Source of the DNA: Sphingomonas prati
GTDB taxonomy: Bacteria > Pseudomonadota > Alphaproteobacteria > Sphingomonadales > Sphingomonadaceae
DNA: 64,000 nucleotides
Assembly (NCBI RefSeq): GCF_014643515.1
Contig: NZ_BMJP01000003.1
Span: 248,001 to 312,000 of the forward strand
Reading direction: 5' to 3'
How positions within the stretch are numbered: the first letter of the stretch is position 1; the number at the start of each line of letters is the position of its first letter. A program made the translations under genes and the position numbers. This document shows positions 16,269 through 25,412 of the stretch, piece after piece. Below the pieces are notes generated by a model that was not told where the DNA came from, made no database searches, and saw only the letters and a list, made by a program, of their open reading frames with translations.

Positions 16269-18058
16269 CGCACAGCACTCCATGGTTTCGACAACAGGAC
16301 GGCGCAGTTGATCAGCCCGACCAGCGAATAGGTCTGCGGGTAATTCCCCCACAGCTCGCCGCTGACCGGATCGATATCCTCGGACAGCAGTCCGGCCCCC
16401 GTCCGACGCGCCAGCATCTCGTCGAACAGCGCGCGGGCATCCGCCTCGCGGCCCGTGAAATGCAGCGCCTCGATCAGCCAGAAGGTGCAGACGTTGAACG
16501 CAGTCTCGGGCAGCCCGAAATCATCCTCGCTGTCGTAGCGCAGCATATGGCTGCCGCGTCGCAAGCCCGCCTCGACCGCCTTCAGCGTCGACAGGAAGCG
16601 CGGATCATCGGGCCGCAGGAAGCGCAGGTCGAGCAGCTGAATCAGACTCGCGTCCAGATCGTCGCCGGAGAAAGTCGCCGACAGCCGCTGAGTGTCCTCG
16701 CGCCAGGCGGAGTCCATGATTGTTGTGCGGATCGTGTCGGCGCGGTCCTGCCAGAACACGCACCGATCGTGCAGATCGAGTGCAGCGGCGGCATTGGCCA
16801 GCCGGTCACACGCGGCCCAGCACATTGCGGCTGAGTAGGTATGAATCGACTGCCGCGTCCGCAGCTCCCACAGGCCGGCGTCGGGCTGATCGTGGAACTT
16901 CCACGCGCGTTCGCCCACCTTTTCCAGTGCGCGGAAATCGGCCACGCCCGCCATCCGGAACAGCCGCCGGTCGACGAACGCCTGCACGTTGCACAGCACG
17001 ATCTGGCCGTATGCATCGTGCTGGATCTGCTCGTAAGCCTGGTTGCCGACCCGCACCGGGCCCATCCCGCGATAGCCGGGCAGGCCGGGCGCGAACCGCT
17101 CCTCAAGCTTCGCCTCGCCCAGTACGCCGTACAGCGGCTGGATATGACCGCCCTCCGCCTCGCCGACGATGTTGCGGAGATATTCGAGATACGCCTCGAG
17201 CACGTCGAGCGCGCCGAGCCGGTTGAGCGCCTGCACAGTATAATAAGCGTCGCGCACCCAGCAGTAGCGATAGTCCCAGTTGCGTTCCGACCCAGCATGT
17301 TCGGGCACCGACGTGGTCAGCGCCGCGACGATCGCGCCGGTCTCCTCATGCTGGCACAGCTTCAGCGTGATGGCGGAGCGGATGACCGCGTCCTGCCACT
17401 CGACCGGCGTTGCCAGTCCGCGCACCCAGCCCTGCCATTCGGCGATCGTGCGGTCGAGCATCTGATCGACCGTGGCGCCGATATCGCCGGAGAAGCTCTC
17501 GTCCGGCCCCAGGAAGAAATGCAGCGGCCGCTCGCACCGGAACACCGTCTCCGCCCCGATCCGCCCGACCGGCGCGGTGGTCGACAGCCGCATCGTCAGC
17601 GGGTTGAGCAGATAGCGGACATGATGCGAACCGCTCGTCGTCTCGACCGCCTCGGTGCTCCAGTCATGCGTCGGGCGCAGGCAGATCCGGATCCGAGGCA
17701 CCCCCGCCACCGGCCGCACGACGCGCGCATAGGCCACCGGGCGATAGGTCCGGCCGACCTGTTCGAACCGCGGGCAGAAATCGACGACCTCGATCGCGTT
17801 GCCGTCCGCATCCTCGTGCCGCGTCACCAGCACCGGCGTATTGCGGATATATTCCTGGCTGGTCTTCACGACGCCTTCCAGGTCGATCGCCCAGAAGCCG
17901 CGTTCGGCCGCGTCGCCGCCGATCAGCGTGCTGAACAGCGGATCGCCGTCGACCCGCGGCACGCATCCCCACACGAACCGCCCGCGATCGTCGATCAGGG
18001 CGGACACCTGGCAATTGCCGATCGGCCACAGGTCCAAGTTCGTCTTCGGTTCGGTCAT
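16265..18058 (-). CDS. Glycoside hydrolase family 15 protein (glucoamylase/trehalase-like)
   Basis: This 597-aa protein has an N-terminal beta-sandwich and a C-terminal (alpha/alpha)6 barrel with SERNWDYRYCWVRDAYYTVQAL (the GH15 signature region), GHIQPLYGVLGE and LLSEDIDPVSGELWGNYPQTYS, where acidic residues act in catalysis. There is no signal peptide, so it is cytosolic. Between otsB and otsA it most likely cleaves trehalose (GH15 trehalases are known in bacteria) or a related alpha-glucoside. Two ATGs lie in tandem; the one at 18058 has GGGAG at a usable spacing and overlaps the otsB stop by one base. Confidence 0.9.
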   Translation of the reverse strand: MTEPKTNLDLWPIGNCQVSALIDDRGRFVWGCVPRVDGDPLFSTLIGGDAAERGFWAIDLEGVVKTSQEYIRNTPVLVTRHEDADGNAIEVVDFCPRFEQVGRTYRPVAYARVVRPVAGVPRIRICLRPTHDWSTEAVETTSGSHHVRYLLNPLTMRLSTTAPVGRIGAETVFRCERPLHFFLGPDESFSGDIGATVDQMLDRTIAEWQGWVRGLATPVEWQDAVIRSAITLKLCQHEETGAIVAALTTSVPEHAGSERNWDYRYCWVRDAYYTVQALNRLGALDVLEAYLEYLRNIVGEAEGGHIQPLYGVLGEAKLEERFAPGLPGYRGMGPVRVGNQAYEQIQHDAYGQIVLCNVQAFVDRRLFRMAGVADFRALEKVGERAWKFHDQPDAGLWELRTRQSIHTYSAAMCWAACDRLANAAAALDLHDRCVFWQDRADTIRTTIMDSAWREDTQRLSATFSGDDLDASLIQLLDLRFLRPDDPRFLSTLKAVEAGLRRGSHMLRYDSEDDFGLPETAFNVCTFWLIEALHFTGREADARALFDEMLARRTGAGLLSEDIDPVSGELWGNYPQTYSLVGLINCAVLLSKPWSAVR

Positions 18059-18789
18059 CATGCTCCCTTCAGCCAGCGGCGGACCGCCGTCACGTCGTCC
18101 AGCCGGTACCGCGCCGCGGTCGCCCGCGCCGGCCCCACCAATATACCGCATCCGCCCAGCGCCGTCGCCGCCACGAACGCGGCCTCATCCGTATCGTCGT
18201 CGCCCACGAAGATCGGATCGTGCCCGGCAAAGGGGTTCGCGGCATGCAGTCGGCGGAGCGCATGCCCTTTATCCACGCCGGCGGGTCGCAGTTCGACGAC
18301 CATCTTGCCGGTCTGCACGTCGAGCCCGGTCCGCTCGGCCAGCCCCGCCACCAGCGCGTGCGCATCGGTCTTCGCTTCCGGATCGCCGCGATAATGCAGC
18401 GCCACGCCGAATGGCTTCTCCTCCACCAGCACACCCTGTCGCCCGCCGGCAAACGCCGTCATCTCCGCGATCGCGGCGTCCAAGCCCTCCGCCCGGTCCG
18501 GCCCGTCGCGCCGCCCATCGGCCCAGCGCGTCTCGACCCCGTGGCTCCCGCTGATCGGCAGGCCCGGCACCGGCACCATCGCCGCCAACCCGTCGATCGC
18601 CCGCCCGCTGATCAGCGCCAGCCGCCCGCCCAGCCGCACGGTCAGCGCGGCAACCAGGTCCGGCACCAGTGGCTCCACCACGACCCCGTCGGGCGTCTCG
18701 GCGATCTCCACCAGCGTCCCGTCGAAATCGAGATACAGGCTGGCCCCGTCGATCAGGTCGGCGGGCGGCGGAGGAAGCGCTTCGTTCAT
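18058..18789 (-). CDS. otsB: Trehalose-6-phosphate phosphatase
   Basis: This 243-aa HAD-superfamily phosphatase removes phosphate from trehalose-6-phosphate. Motif I is LDFDGTL, motif II is in LISGR, and the metal-binding GDDDTDEAAF is clear. SGSHGVE is typical of OtsB cap regions. The ATG at 18789 was chosen; an upstream TTG at 18837 is possible. No good ribosome site precedes the ATG, and a GGAAC/CGTT pair ends nine bases before it, so a near-leaderless transcript is possible. It opens the operon otsB-GH15-otsA. Confidence 0.92.
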   Translation of the reverse strand: MNEALPPPPADLIDGASLYLDFDGTLVEIAETPDGVVVEPLVPDLVAALTVRLGGRLALISGRAIDGLAAMVPVPGLPISGSHGVETRWADGRRDGPDRAEGLDAAIAEMTAFAGGRQGVLVEEKPFGVALHYRGDPEAKTDAHALVAGLAERTGLDVQTGKMVVELRPAGVDKGHALRRLHAANPFAGHDPIFVGDDDTDEAAFVAATALGGCGILVGPARATAARYRLDDVTAVRRWLKGA

Positions 18790-18798
18790 GGGAGGAGG

Positions 18799-18822
18799 AA
18801 CGCTGGCATCGCGGATTGTTCC
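18799..18822 (-). promoter_or_regulatory. Possible EcfG-type stress promoter before otsB
   Basis: On the - strand GGAAC is followed after 15 bases by CGTT, nine bases before the otsB ATG. The alphaproteobacterial general stress sigma factor EcfG prefers GGAAC-N16/17-CGTT, so the spacing is one short. Trehalose genes are common EcfG targets. Confidence 0.3.
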
Positions 18823-18895
18823 GTTGCAGTGCAGCAAAATCTGGACGGAGGTCGTCTTAACCGCGACGACCGGAGCAATCAGCCCAGAAACCGCC

Positions 18896-18999
18896 TGTCC
18901 CGAGCAGGGTCGAGGGACCCGTCGAGCGCAGCCAAGACGGCCAACCCCGCCCCCAGCTACGCTCGTGGAAGTGCCTAGACTTCGCTCGGCATGGACGGG
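18896..18999. repeat. Sphingomonad-type imperfect inverted repeat
   Basis: Left part (about 18896-18925) has CTGTCCCGAGCAGGGTCGAG; right part (18971-18999) has GACTTCGCTCGGCATGGACG. Together they form a degraded inverted repeat similar to those at 38385-38499 and 32550-32602. It lies in the gap between otsB and prfC. Confidence 0.55.
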
Positions 19000-19019
19000 T
19001 CAGGCGGTTAGGCGGAACC

Positions 19020-20585
19020 CTAAACCCGCTCCTTCGTCGCGGAAAACCGCACCGTCGGCGACCGCCCACTCACGAAATTCAGGTCCCACAGATCCTTCGC
19101 CAGGAACACCGGCTGCCCGTCGCGGTCGGTCGCCATCGCGCTGCGGTGCTGCGACTGGAACGCCGCCATGTCTGGCGCCGCATCGGTCGCGATCCAGCGC
19201 GCCGTATCCCAGGGCGAGGGCTCCAGCCGCGCATCGACCTTGTACTCATGCTCCAGCCGGCTGATCAGCACTTCCAGCTGTAGCTGCCCGACCACGCCGA
19301 CGATCATCTGCGATCCGATCGCCGGGTGGAACACCTGCACCACCCCCTCCTCGGACAGATCGTCGAGCGCCTTGCGCAACTGCTTGGTCTTAGTCGGATC
19401 GACCAGTTGCACGCGGCGCAGGATCTCCGGCGCGAAGTTCGGCAGCCCGGTGAACACCACCGGCGTCCCCTCGGCCAGCGAATCGCCGACCCGCAGCGTG
19501 CCGTGGTTGGGGATGCCAATGATGTCACCCGGCCACGCCTCGTCCGCCACTTCGCGGCTCTGCGCGAAGAACAGGATCGGCGAATGCACCGCGATCGCCT
19601 TGCCCGTGCCCGACTGGTTCAGCTTCATGCCGCGCCGGAACTTGCCCGAACACAGCCGCATGAACGCCACGCGGTCGCGGTGCTGCGGGTTCATGTTGGC
19701 CTGCACCTTGAACACGAACCCGGTCACGCCGTCCTGATCCGGGCTGATCGGCGCCGGGTCCGCCGGCTGTGGCCGCGGCGACGGCGCAAGATCGCGCAGC
19801 GCATGGATCAGCTCCGGCACGCCGAAATCGCGCAGCGCCGACCCGAAATACACCGGCGTCATGTCGCCGCTCAGATATTTTGCCCGGTCGAACGCGGCAT
19901 AGCCCCCGACACCCAGCTCGACCTCCTCGCGCAACCGCGCCGCGGCGCGCTCCGACAGCATCGTGTCGAGCTTCGGATCGTCGAGCCCGTCGACCGGCTC
20001 CACCCGCCCCTCGGGCAACAGCATCCGCTGGCCCGCGACATCGTACAGCCCCTCGAACTCGCCGCCCAGCCCGGCCGGCCACATCATCGGCGCGACGTCG
20101 AGGGCAAGCTGGTCGGCGATCTGGTCCATCAGGTCGAACGGCGACCGCCCCTCGCGGTCCACCTTGTTGACGAAGGTGATGATCGGCACGGACCGCAGCC
20201 GGCACACCTCGAACAGCTTGCGCGTCTGCGCCTCGATCCCGCGCGCCGCGTCGATCACCATCACCGCGCTGTCGACCGCGGTCAGCGTGCGGTACGTATC
20301 CTCGCTGAAATCCTCATGCCCCGGCGTATCGAGCAGGTTGAACGTCAGCCCGTCATATTCGAACGTCATGACCGACGAGGTGACCGAAATCCCGCGCTGC
20401 TGCTCGATCTTCATCCAGTCGGAGCGCGCGCGCCGCGTCTGGCCACGCGCCTTGACCTCGCCCGCCAGGTGGATGGCACCACCCGCGATCAGCAGCTTCT
20501 CGGTCAGCGTCGTCTTGCCGGCGTCGGGGTGCGAGATGATCGCGAAGGTCCGGCGGTCGGGGCGTCCGGTCGGACGGTCGTTCAT
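19020..20585 (-). CDS. prfC: Peptide chain release factor 3
   Basis: This 521-aa GTPase recycles release factors RF1/RF2 from the ribosome. G-motifs are SHPDAGKTTLTEKLL (P-loop), DTPGHEDFSEDT and NKVDREGR; the last two are diagnostic of RF3 rather than EF-G. The C-terminal RF3 domain includes VVGQLQLEVLISRLEHEY. Length matches E. coli RF3 (529). It stands alone between the trehalose and efflux operons. Confidence 0.95.
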   Translation of the reverse strand: MNDRPTGRPDRRTFAIISHPDAGKTTLTEKLLIAGGAIHLAGEVKARGQTRRARSDWMKIEQQRGISVTSSVMTFEYDGLTFNLLDTPGHEDFSEDTYRTLTAVDSAVMVIDAARGIEAQTRKLFEVCRLRSVPIITFVNKVDREGRSPFDLMDQIADQLALDVAPMMWPAGLGGEFEGLYDVAGQRMLLPEGRVEPVDGLDDPKLDTMLSERAAARLREEVELGVGGYAAFDRAKYLSGDMTPVYFGSALRDFGVPELIHALRDLAPSPRPQPADPAPISPDQDGVTGFVFKVQANMNPQHRDRVAFMRLCSGKFRRGMKLNQSGTGKAIAVHSPILFFAQSREVADEAWPGDIIGIPNHGTLRVGDSLAEGTPVVFTGLPNFAPEILRRVQLVDPTKTKQLRKALDDLSEEGVVQVFHPAIGSQMIVGVVGQLQLEVLISRLEHEYKVDARLEPSPWDTARWIATDAAPDMAAFQSQHRSAMATDRDGQPVFLAKDLWDLNFVSGRSPTVRFSATKERV

Positions 20586-20989
20586 GCGTGATGGTCCAGC
20601 AGAATTCGGGGATGCCGGGTGCGGTACAGCCTGCCGCGCCCAAAGGCGAGCATCGCGGATCGTTAAAAAACGCGCGCCCGCCCGGAACCCGAACCACTTT
20701 CATGCGCTTCGCACAATGTCCCTTCCGACCCCCCCTCGGAACGGATATAGATTGCGGGCCGCGCATCCTCCCCCCCGGAGCGCGGCCCGTTTTCTTGCGG
20801 GCCGGTTGTGGTCGCGGTTCGTCCGCGATAGCGCCGGCCCGTCTAGTTTCTGGTCTCCTGCAACCCGTTCGGGTCTCACGTCCGTAACTTGTGCCGTCAC
20901 TCCCCGCGCGCGACTCCGTTTGCCGGCATCGTCGGGTCTGTGTCAGCGTTGAAACCAACCTCTGATTGACCGGGATCACGCGGAAACCC
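20586..20989. other. Intergenic region between prfC and the efflux operon
   Basis: This 404-bp divergent region contains an orphan terminator-like hairpin at 20755-20793. It should also carry promoters for prfC and the efflux operon. No regulator gene (TetR/MarR) is next to the operon and no clear operator palindrome was seen. Confidence 0.6.
20755..20795 (+). terminator. Orphan intrinsic terminator with C-rich loop
   Basis: CGGGCCGCGC (20755-20764) and GCGCGGCCCG (20780-20789) form a perfect 10-bp stem, followed by TTTTCTT. The loop ATCCTCCCCCCCGGA contains CCTCC, complementary to Shine-Dalgarno sequences. No + strand gene ends upstream, so it may terminate a small RNA, or act as an attenuator before the efflux operon. 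Confidence 0.6.
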
Positions 20990-22195
20990 ATGCTGACCTC
21001 CATGAAAGTTTCGCGCGTCAGGGGCCTCGCCTGCGCCCTTCCCTTCAGCCTGCTCGCCGTCCTGGCCCTGTCCGGTTGCGGCGGGAAAGAGGACGAGAAA
21101 AAGGGCCCGCCGCCCATTCCCGAAGTCGGCTTCGTCACGGTCCGCACGCAAAGCGTCCCGCTCGTCGCCGAACTCGCCGGGCGCACCGCCGCCTATGAAA
21201 CGTCGGAGGTCCGGCCGCAGGTGTCGGGCATCATTAAGGCACGGCTGTTCACCGAGGGCACTGTCGTCCGCGAAGGGCAGACGCTGTACCAGATTGACCC
21301 GCGGCTCTACCGCGCCACCGCTGCCGAAGCGCAGGCCAACGTCGCCAGCGCCCGCGCCGCGGAAACCGCCGCCCGCGTCCGGGCCGACCGGCTCCGCCCG
21401 CTTGCGCAGATCGAGGCCGTGGCACAGCAGGACTATACCGACGCCGCCGCGACCGCCGCGCAGGCCCGTGCCACCATCGCGCAGAACCGCGCGCAGCTCG
21501 ATACCGCGCAGATCAACTTGGCCTTCACCCGCGTGCCCGCGCCGATCACCGGTCGCATCGGGCGCTCGCTGTTCACCACCGGTGCGCTGGTCACCGCCAG
21601 CCAGGCCGATCCGCTGACCACCATCCAGCGGCTCGACCCGATCTTCGTCGATATCCAGCAATCGTCCGCCGAACTGCTCACGCTGCGCCGTGCGCTCGCA
21701 TCCGGCGGGGTCGTGCCGACCAGCGGCACCGTCCGGCTGAAGCTGGAGGACGGCAGCGACTATGGCCGCACCGGCACCGTCCAGTTCGCGGAGGTTACGG
21801 TCGACCAAAACACCGGCACCGTCACGCTGCGCGCGCGCTTCCCCAATCCGGACGGGCTCCTGCTGCCCGGCATGTATGTCCGCGCGATCCTGGCGCAGAG
21901 CAGCGACACCAACGCGATCCTCGTGCCGCAGGCCGGCATCGCGCGCGATCCGAAGGGGCAGGCGACCGCCTTCGTTGTCGGTCCGAACAACAAGGCCGTG
22001 ATGCGCGTCGTGCAGACGAGCCGCACGATCGGCAGCAACTGGCTCGTCACCGGCGGGCTCAAGCCGGGCGACCGCGTCATCACCGAAGGGCTCGCCAAGC
22101 TGAAACCCAACCAGACCGTGCGGCCCGTGCCCGCGGGCTCCAAGCCCCGCGCCCAGCCCGCCCCCGCGGGTGCCGCGCAGCCCAAGGGCAACTGA
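20990..22195 (+). CDS. RND efflux periplasmic adaptor (AcrA/MexA-like lipoprotein)
   Basis: This is the membrane fusion protein of a tripartite RND pump. A lipoprotein signal ends in LALSGCGG. The barrel-sandwich and coiled-coil hairpin (ETSEVRPQVSGIIKARLF, repeated Ala-rich helices, PAPITGRIGRSLFTTGALV) and membrane-proximal domain follow. The ATG at 20990 has GGAAA seven bases upstream; ATG 21002 is an alternative. About 402 aa, the usual size. It is the first gene of the adaptor-permease-outer-membrane operon; the eight-base gap to the permease suggests coupling. Confidence 0.93.
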   Translation: MLTSMKVSRVRGLACALPFSLLAVLALSGCGGKEDEKKGPPPIPEVGFVTVRTQSVPLVAELAGRTAAYETSEVRPQVSGIIKARLFTEGTVVREGQTLYQIDPRLYRATAAEAQANVASARAAETAARVRADRLRPLAQIEAVAQQDYTDAAATAAQARATIAQNRAQLDTAQINLAFTRVPAPITGRIGRSLFTTGALVTASQADPLTTIQRLDPIFVDIQQSSAELLTLRRALASGGVVPTSGTVRLKLEDGSDYGRTGTVQFAEVTVDQNTGTVTLRARFPNPDGLLLPGMYVRAILAQSSDTNAILVPQAGIARDPKGQATAFVVGPNNKAVMRVVQTSRTIGSNWLVTGGLKPGDRVITEGLAKLKPNQTVRPVPAGSKPRAQPAPAGAAQPKGN

Positions 22196-22202
22196 CCGCC
22201 TC

Positions 22203-25200
22203 ATGATCAGCCGCGTCTTCATCGATCGCCCGATCTTTGCCTGGGTCATCGCCATCGTCATCATGCTGGCGGGCGTCGGAGCGATCCTGACGCTGCCGAT
22301 CGAGCAATATCCCGACGTCGCCCCGCCGCAGGTCAGCGTTCGCGCAAACTATCCCGGCGCATCCGCGGACATCCTCGAATCGAGCGTCACGCAGATCATC
22401 GAGCAACAGCTGACCGGCATCGACGGGTTGATCTACTTCCAGTCGACGTCCAGTTCCGAAGGCCAGGTGACGATCTCGGTCACCTTCTCCAAGGGAACCG
22501 ACCCGGACATCGCGCAGGTCCAGGTTCAGAACAAGGTCCAGCAGGCACTCTCCCGCCTGCCGCAACAGGTGCAGCAGCAGGGCCTGACCGTCACCAAGTC
22601 GAACAGCGATTTCCTGCTGCTCGCCGCAATCTATGACGAGACGGATCGCCGCACGAATGGCGACATTTCCGACTATCTGGTCGCCAACCTGCAGGATCCG
22701 ATCGGCCGTATTCCCGGCGTCGGCGCGACCAATGTGTTCGGCGCGCAATATGCGATGCGGGTGTGGCTCGACCCCTACCGACTCAGTTCTTATGCGCTCA
22801 TGCCATCCGACGTGGTCTCCGCGATCGAGGCGCAGAATGCCCAGGTCGCCGCCGGCCAGATCGGCGCGTCGCCCTCCCCAGTAACGCAGATGTTGAACGC
22901 CACCGTCACCGCCAAGACGCGACTGACCACGCCCGAACAGTTCCGCAACATCATCGTCAAGACGCAGACCGACGGGTCGAAGGTGCTGTTGTCCAATGTT
23001 GCGCGCGTCGAACTGGGTCAGGAAAACTATAACGCGCTCAGCCGGTTCAACCGTCACCCCGCGTCCGGCATCTCGATCCAGCTCGCCCCCGGGGCCGATG
23101 CGCTCGAAACCGCCGAACTGGTCAAGGCGGAAGTGGTCCGCCAGTCCAAGGCGTTCCCCGACGGCTACCGCTACACCTTCCCGCGCGACAGCACCGACTT
23201 CATCAAACTGTCGGTGGAAGAGGTCGTGAAGACGCTGATCGAGGCGATCATCCTCGTGATCATCGTGATGTTCGTCTTTCTCCAGAACTGGCGCGCCACG
23301 CTGATCCCGACGATCGCGGTCCCCGTCGTGCTGCTCGGCACGTTCGGCGTCATCGCGCTGTTCGGTTATTCGATCAACACGCTTACTTTGTTTGGCCTCG
23401 TCCTGTCGATCGGCCTGCTCGTCGACGACGCGATCGTCGTCGTCGAAAATGTCGAGCGCGTGATGGACGAGGAACCCGACATCTCGCCGCGCGATGCGAC
23501 GATCAAGTCGATGTCCGAAATCCAGACGGCGCTGATCGGCATCGCGCTCGTCCTGTCCGCGGTTTTCATGCCAATGGCGTTCTTCGGCGGCTCCACCGGC
23601 GTCATCTACCGGCAATTCTCGATCACGATCATCTCGTCGATGGTCCTCTCAGTCGTGGTAGCACTTGTCCTCACCCCCGCGCTCACCGCCACGCTGCTTA
23701 AGCGCCGCGACGAAACCGATGAGAAACCGCGCAACCGCGTCGCCGGCTGGTTCGCCAAGTTCGCGGACTGGTTCAACCGCATGTTCGACCGCACGATCAA
23801 GCGTTACGTCGAAGGCGTAAAGGCGATCATCGCCCGCGCCTGGATCGCAATGCTGGGGTTCGCCGGCATCGTCGCGGTGCTCGTACTCGTCTTCCTGCAA
23901 CTGCCACAGGGCTTCCTGCCGACCGAGGACCAGGGTTCCGCAATCATCCAGTACACGCTGCCGCCCGGTGCCACGCAGCCTCGCACGCTGGCCGCCGCCA
24001 AATCGATCGAGGATTATTTCCTGGGGTCGGAAAAGGCCAACATCGCTGGCATTTTCACCATTTCGGGCTTCCGGTTCGGCGGGTCGGGCCAGAATGTCGG
24101 TCAGGGCTTCGTTCAACTCGCGCCATGGGACGATCGTAAGGGCAAGGAGAACGCAGCGAAGGCGATCACCGAGCGCGCTACCAAGGGAGTCGCGCCGCTG
24201 CTCCGCGACGTGCAGTTCGTGGCGCTCACCCCGCCGTCGGTACAGGGGCTTGGCCAGTCGAACGGCTTCACCATGGAATTGCAGAACGCGTCCGGCATGC
24301 CACAGGCGCAGTTTAAGGCCCAGCGCGACAAGCTCCTCGCGGACGCCGCGGCTGATCCTGATCTCGCCGCGGTCCGCCCCGGCGGGCTGGAGGACGTCCC
24401 CACGCTCCAGGTCACCGTCGACCAGGCGAAGGTCGGCGCGCTTGGCATCTCGCAGGCCACGGTCGACAACACGCTCAGCGCAGCTTGGGGCGGCACCTAC
24501 GTCAACGACTTCGTCGATCGCGGCCGGGTGAAGCGCGTCTATGTCCAGGGCGACGCGCCCTACCGAGCGTCGCCCAGCGATCTGAACAGCTGGTTCGTTC
24601 GCACCGAAAGTGGCCAGATGGCGCCATTCTCAGCATTCGCCACGACGAGCTGGTCCCAGGCACCGACGACGCTCGTCCGGTTCAGCGGCCTGCCAGCCTA
24701 CGAAATCCAGGGACAGGCGGCGCCCGGCAAGTCGTCGGGCGACGCGATGGAACGCATGATCCAGATCGCGTCGAAACTGCCCGGCACCTCGGTCGCCTGG
24801 TCCGGCCTGTCCTACCAGGAACGGCTGTCGTCGGGTCAGGCGCCGTTGCTCTACGGCCTGTCGATCCTCGTCATCTTCCTCTGTCTGGCCGCGCTGTACG
24901 AAAGCTGGTCGATCCCCTTCTCGGTGCTGCTCGTGATCCCGCTCGGGCTGGTCGGCGCGGTCATCGCGGTGGCGCTGCGCGGGTTGGAAAACGACGTCTA
25001 TTTCCAGGTCGGCCTGCTCACCACCATGGGCCTGTCCGCCAAGAACGCGATCCTGATCGTCGAATTCGCCGAACAGGCCGAACGCGCGGGCAAGTCGCCG
25101 TTCGACGCCGCGATCGAGGCGGCCCGCCTGCGCCTCCGCCCCATCCTGATGACTAGCCTCGCCTTCATCTTCGGCGTGCTGCCGCTGGCGATTAGCACCG

Positions 25201-25412
25201 GGGCCGGCGCGCAGAGCCGCGTCGCGATTGGCACCGCTGTGATCGGCGGCATGCTGACCGCGACGATCCTGGCGATCTTCTTCGTGCCGTTGTTCTTCGT
25301 GCTGGTCCGCCGCGTGTTCAAGGGACCGCAGCACGGCGCCCCCGCGCAGGCCGACGACAAGGGCGAACCGGACCGCACCGCGCCGCCGCCTGCGAAACCG
25401 GAGCCCGCATGA
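22203..25412 (+). CDS. RND efflux permease (AcrB/MexB-like, HAE1 family)
   Basis: This 1069-aa inner-membrane transporter uses the proton gradient to expel hydrophobic and amphiphilic compounds. It begins MISRVFIDRPIFAWV, the standard HAE1 start, and has twelve predicted helices with two large periplasmic loops. The proton relay is visible: the Asp-Asp pair in GLLVDDAIVVVENVERV and the Lys in GLSAKNAILIVEFAEQ. The substrate range cannot be told. The end overlaps the next gene by four bases (ATGA). Confidence 0.95.
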   Translation: MISRVFIDRPIFAWVIAIVIMLAGVGAILTLPIEQYPDVAPPQVSVRANYPGASADILESSVTQIIEQQLTGIDGLIYFQSTSSSEGQVTISVTFSKGTDPDIAQVQVQNKVQQALSRLPQQVQQQGLTVTKSNSDFLLLAAIYDETDRRTNGDISDYLVANLQDPIGRIPGVGATNVFGAQYAMRVWLDPYRLSSYALMPSDVVSAIEAQNAQVAAGQIGASPSPVTQMLNATVTAKTRLTTPEQFRNIIVKTQTDGSKVLLSNVARVELGQENYNALSRFNRHPASGISIQLAPGADALETAELVKAEVVRQSKAFPDGYRYTFPRDSTDFIKLSVEEVVKTLIEAIILVIIVMFVFLQNWRATLIPTIAVPVVLLGTFGVIALFGYSINTLTLFGLVLSIGLLVDDAIVVVENVERVMDEEPDISPRDATIKSMSEIQTALIGIALVLSAVFMPMAFFGGSTGVIYRQFSITIISSMVLSVVVALVLTPALTATLLKRRDETDEKPRNRVAGWFAKFADWFNRMFDRTIKRYVEGVKAIIARAWIAMLGFAGIVAVLVLVFLQLPQGFLPTEDQGSAIIQYTLPPGATQPRTLAAAKSIEDYFLGSEKANIAGIFTISGFRFGGSGQNVGQGFVQLAPWDDRKGKENAAKAITERATKGVAPLLRDVQFVALTPPSVQGLGQSNGFTMELQNASGMPQAQFKAQRDKLLADAAADPDLAAVRPGGLEDVPTLQVTVDQAKVGALGISQATVDNTLSAAWGGTYVNDFVDRGRVKRVYVQGDAPYRASPSDLNSWFVRTESGQMAPFSAFATTSWSQAPTTLVRFSGLPAYEIQGQAAPGKSSGDAMERMIQIASKLPGTSVAWSGLSYQERLSSGQAPLLYGLSILVIFLCLAALYESWSIPFSVLLVIPLGLVGAVIAVALRGLENDVYFQVGLLTTMGLSAKNAILIVEFAEQAERAGKSPFDAAIEAARLRLRPILMTSLAFIFGVLPLAISTGAGAQSRVAIGTAVIGGMLTATILAIFFVPLFFVLVRRVFKGPQHGAPAQADDKGEPDRTAPPPAKPEPA

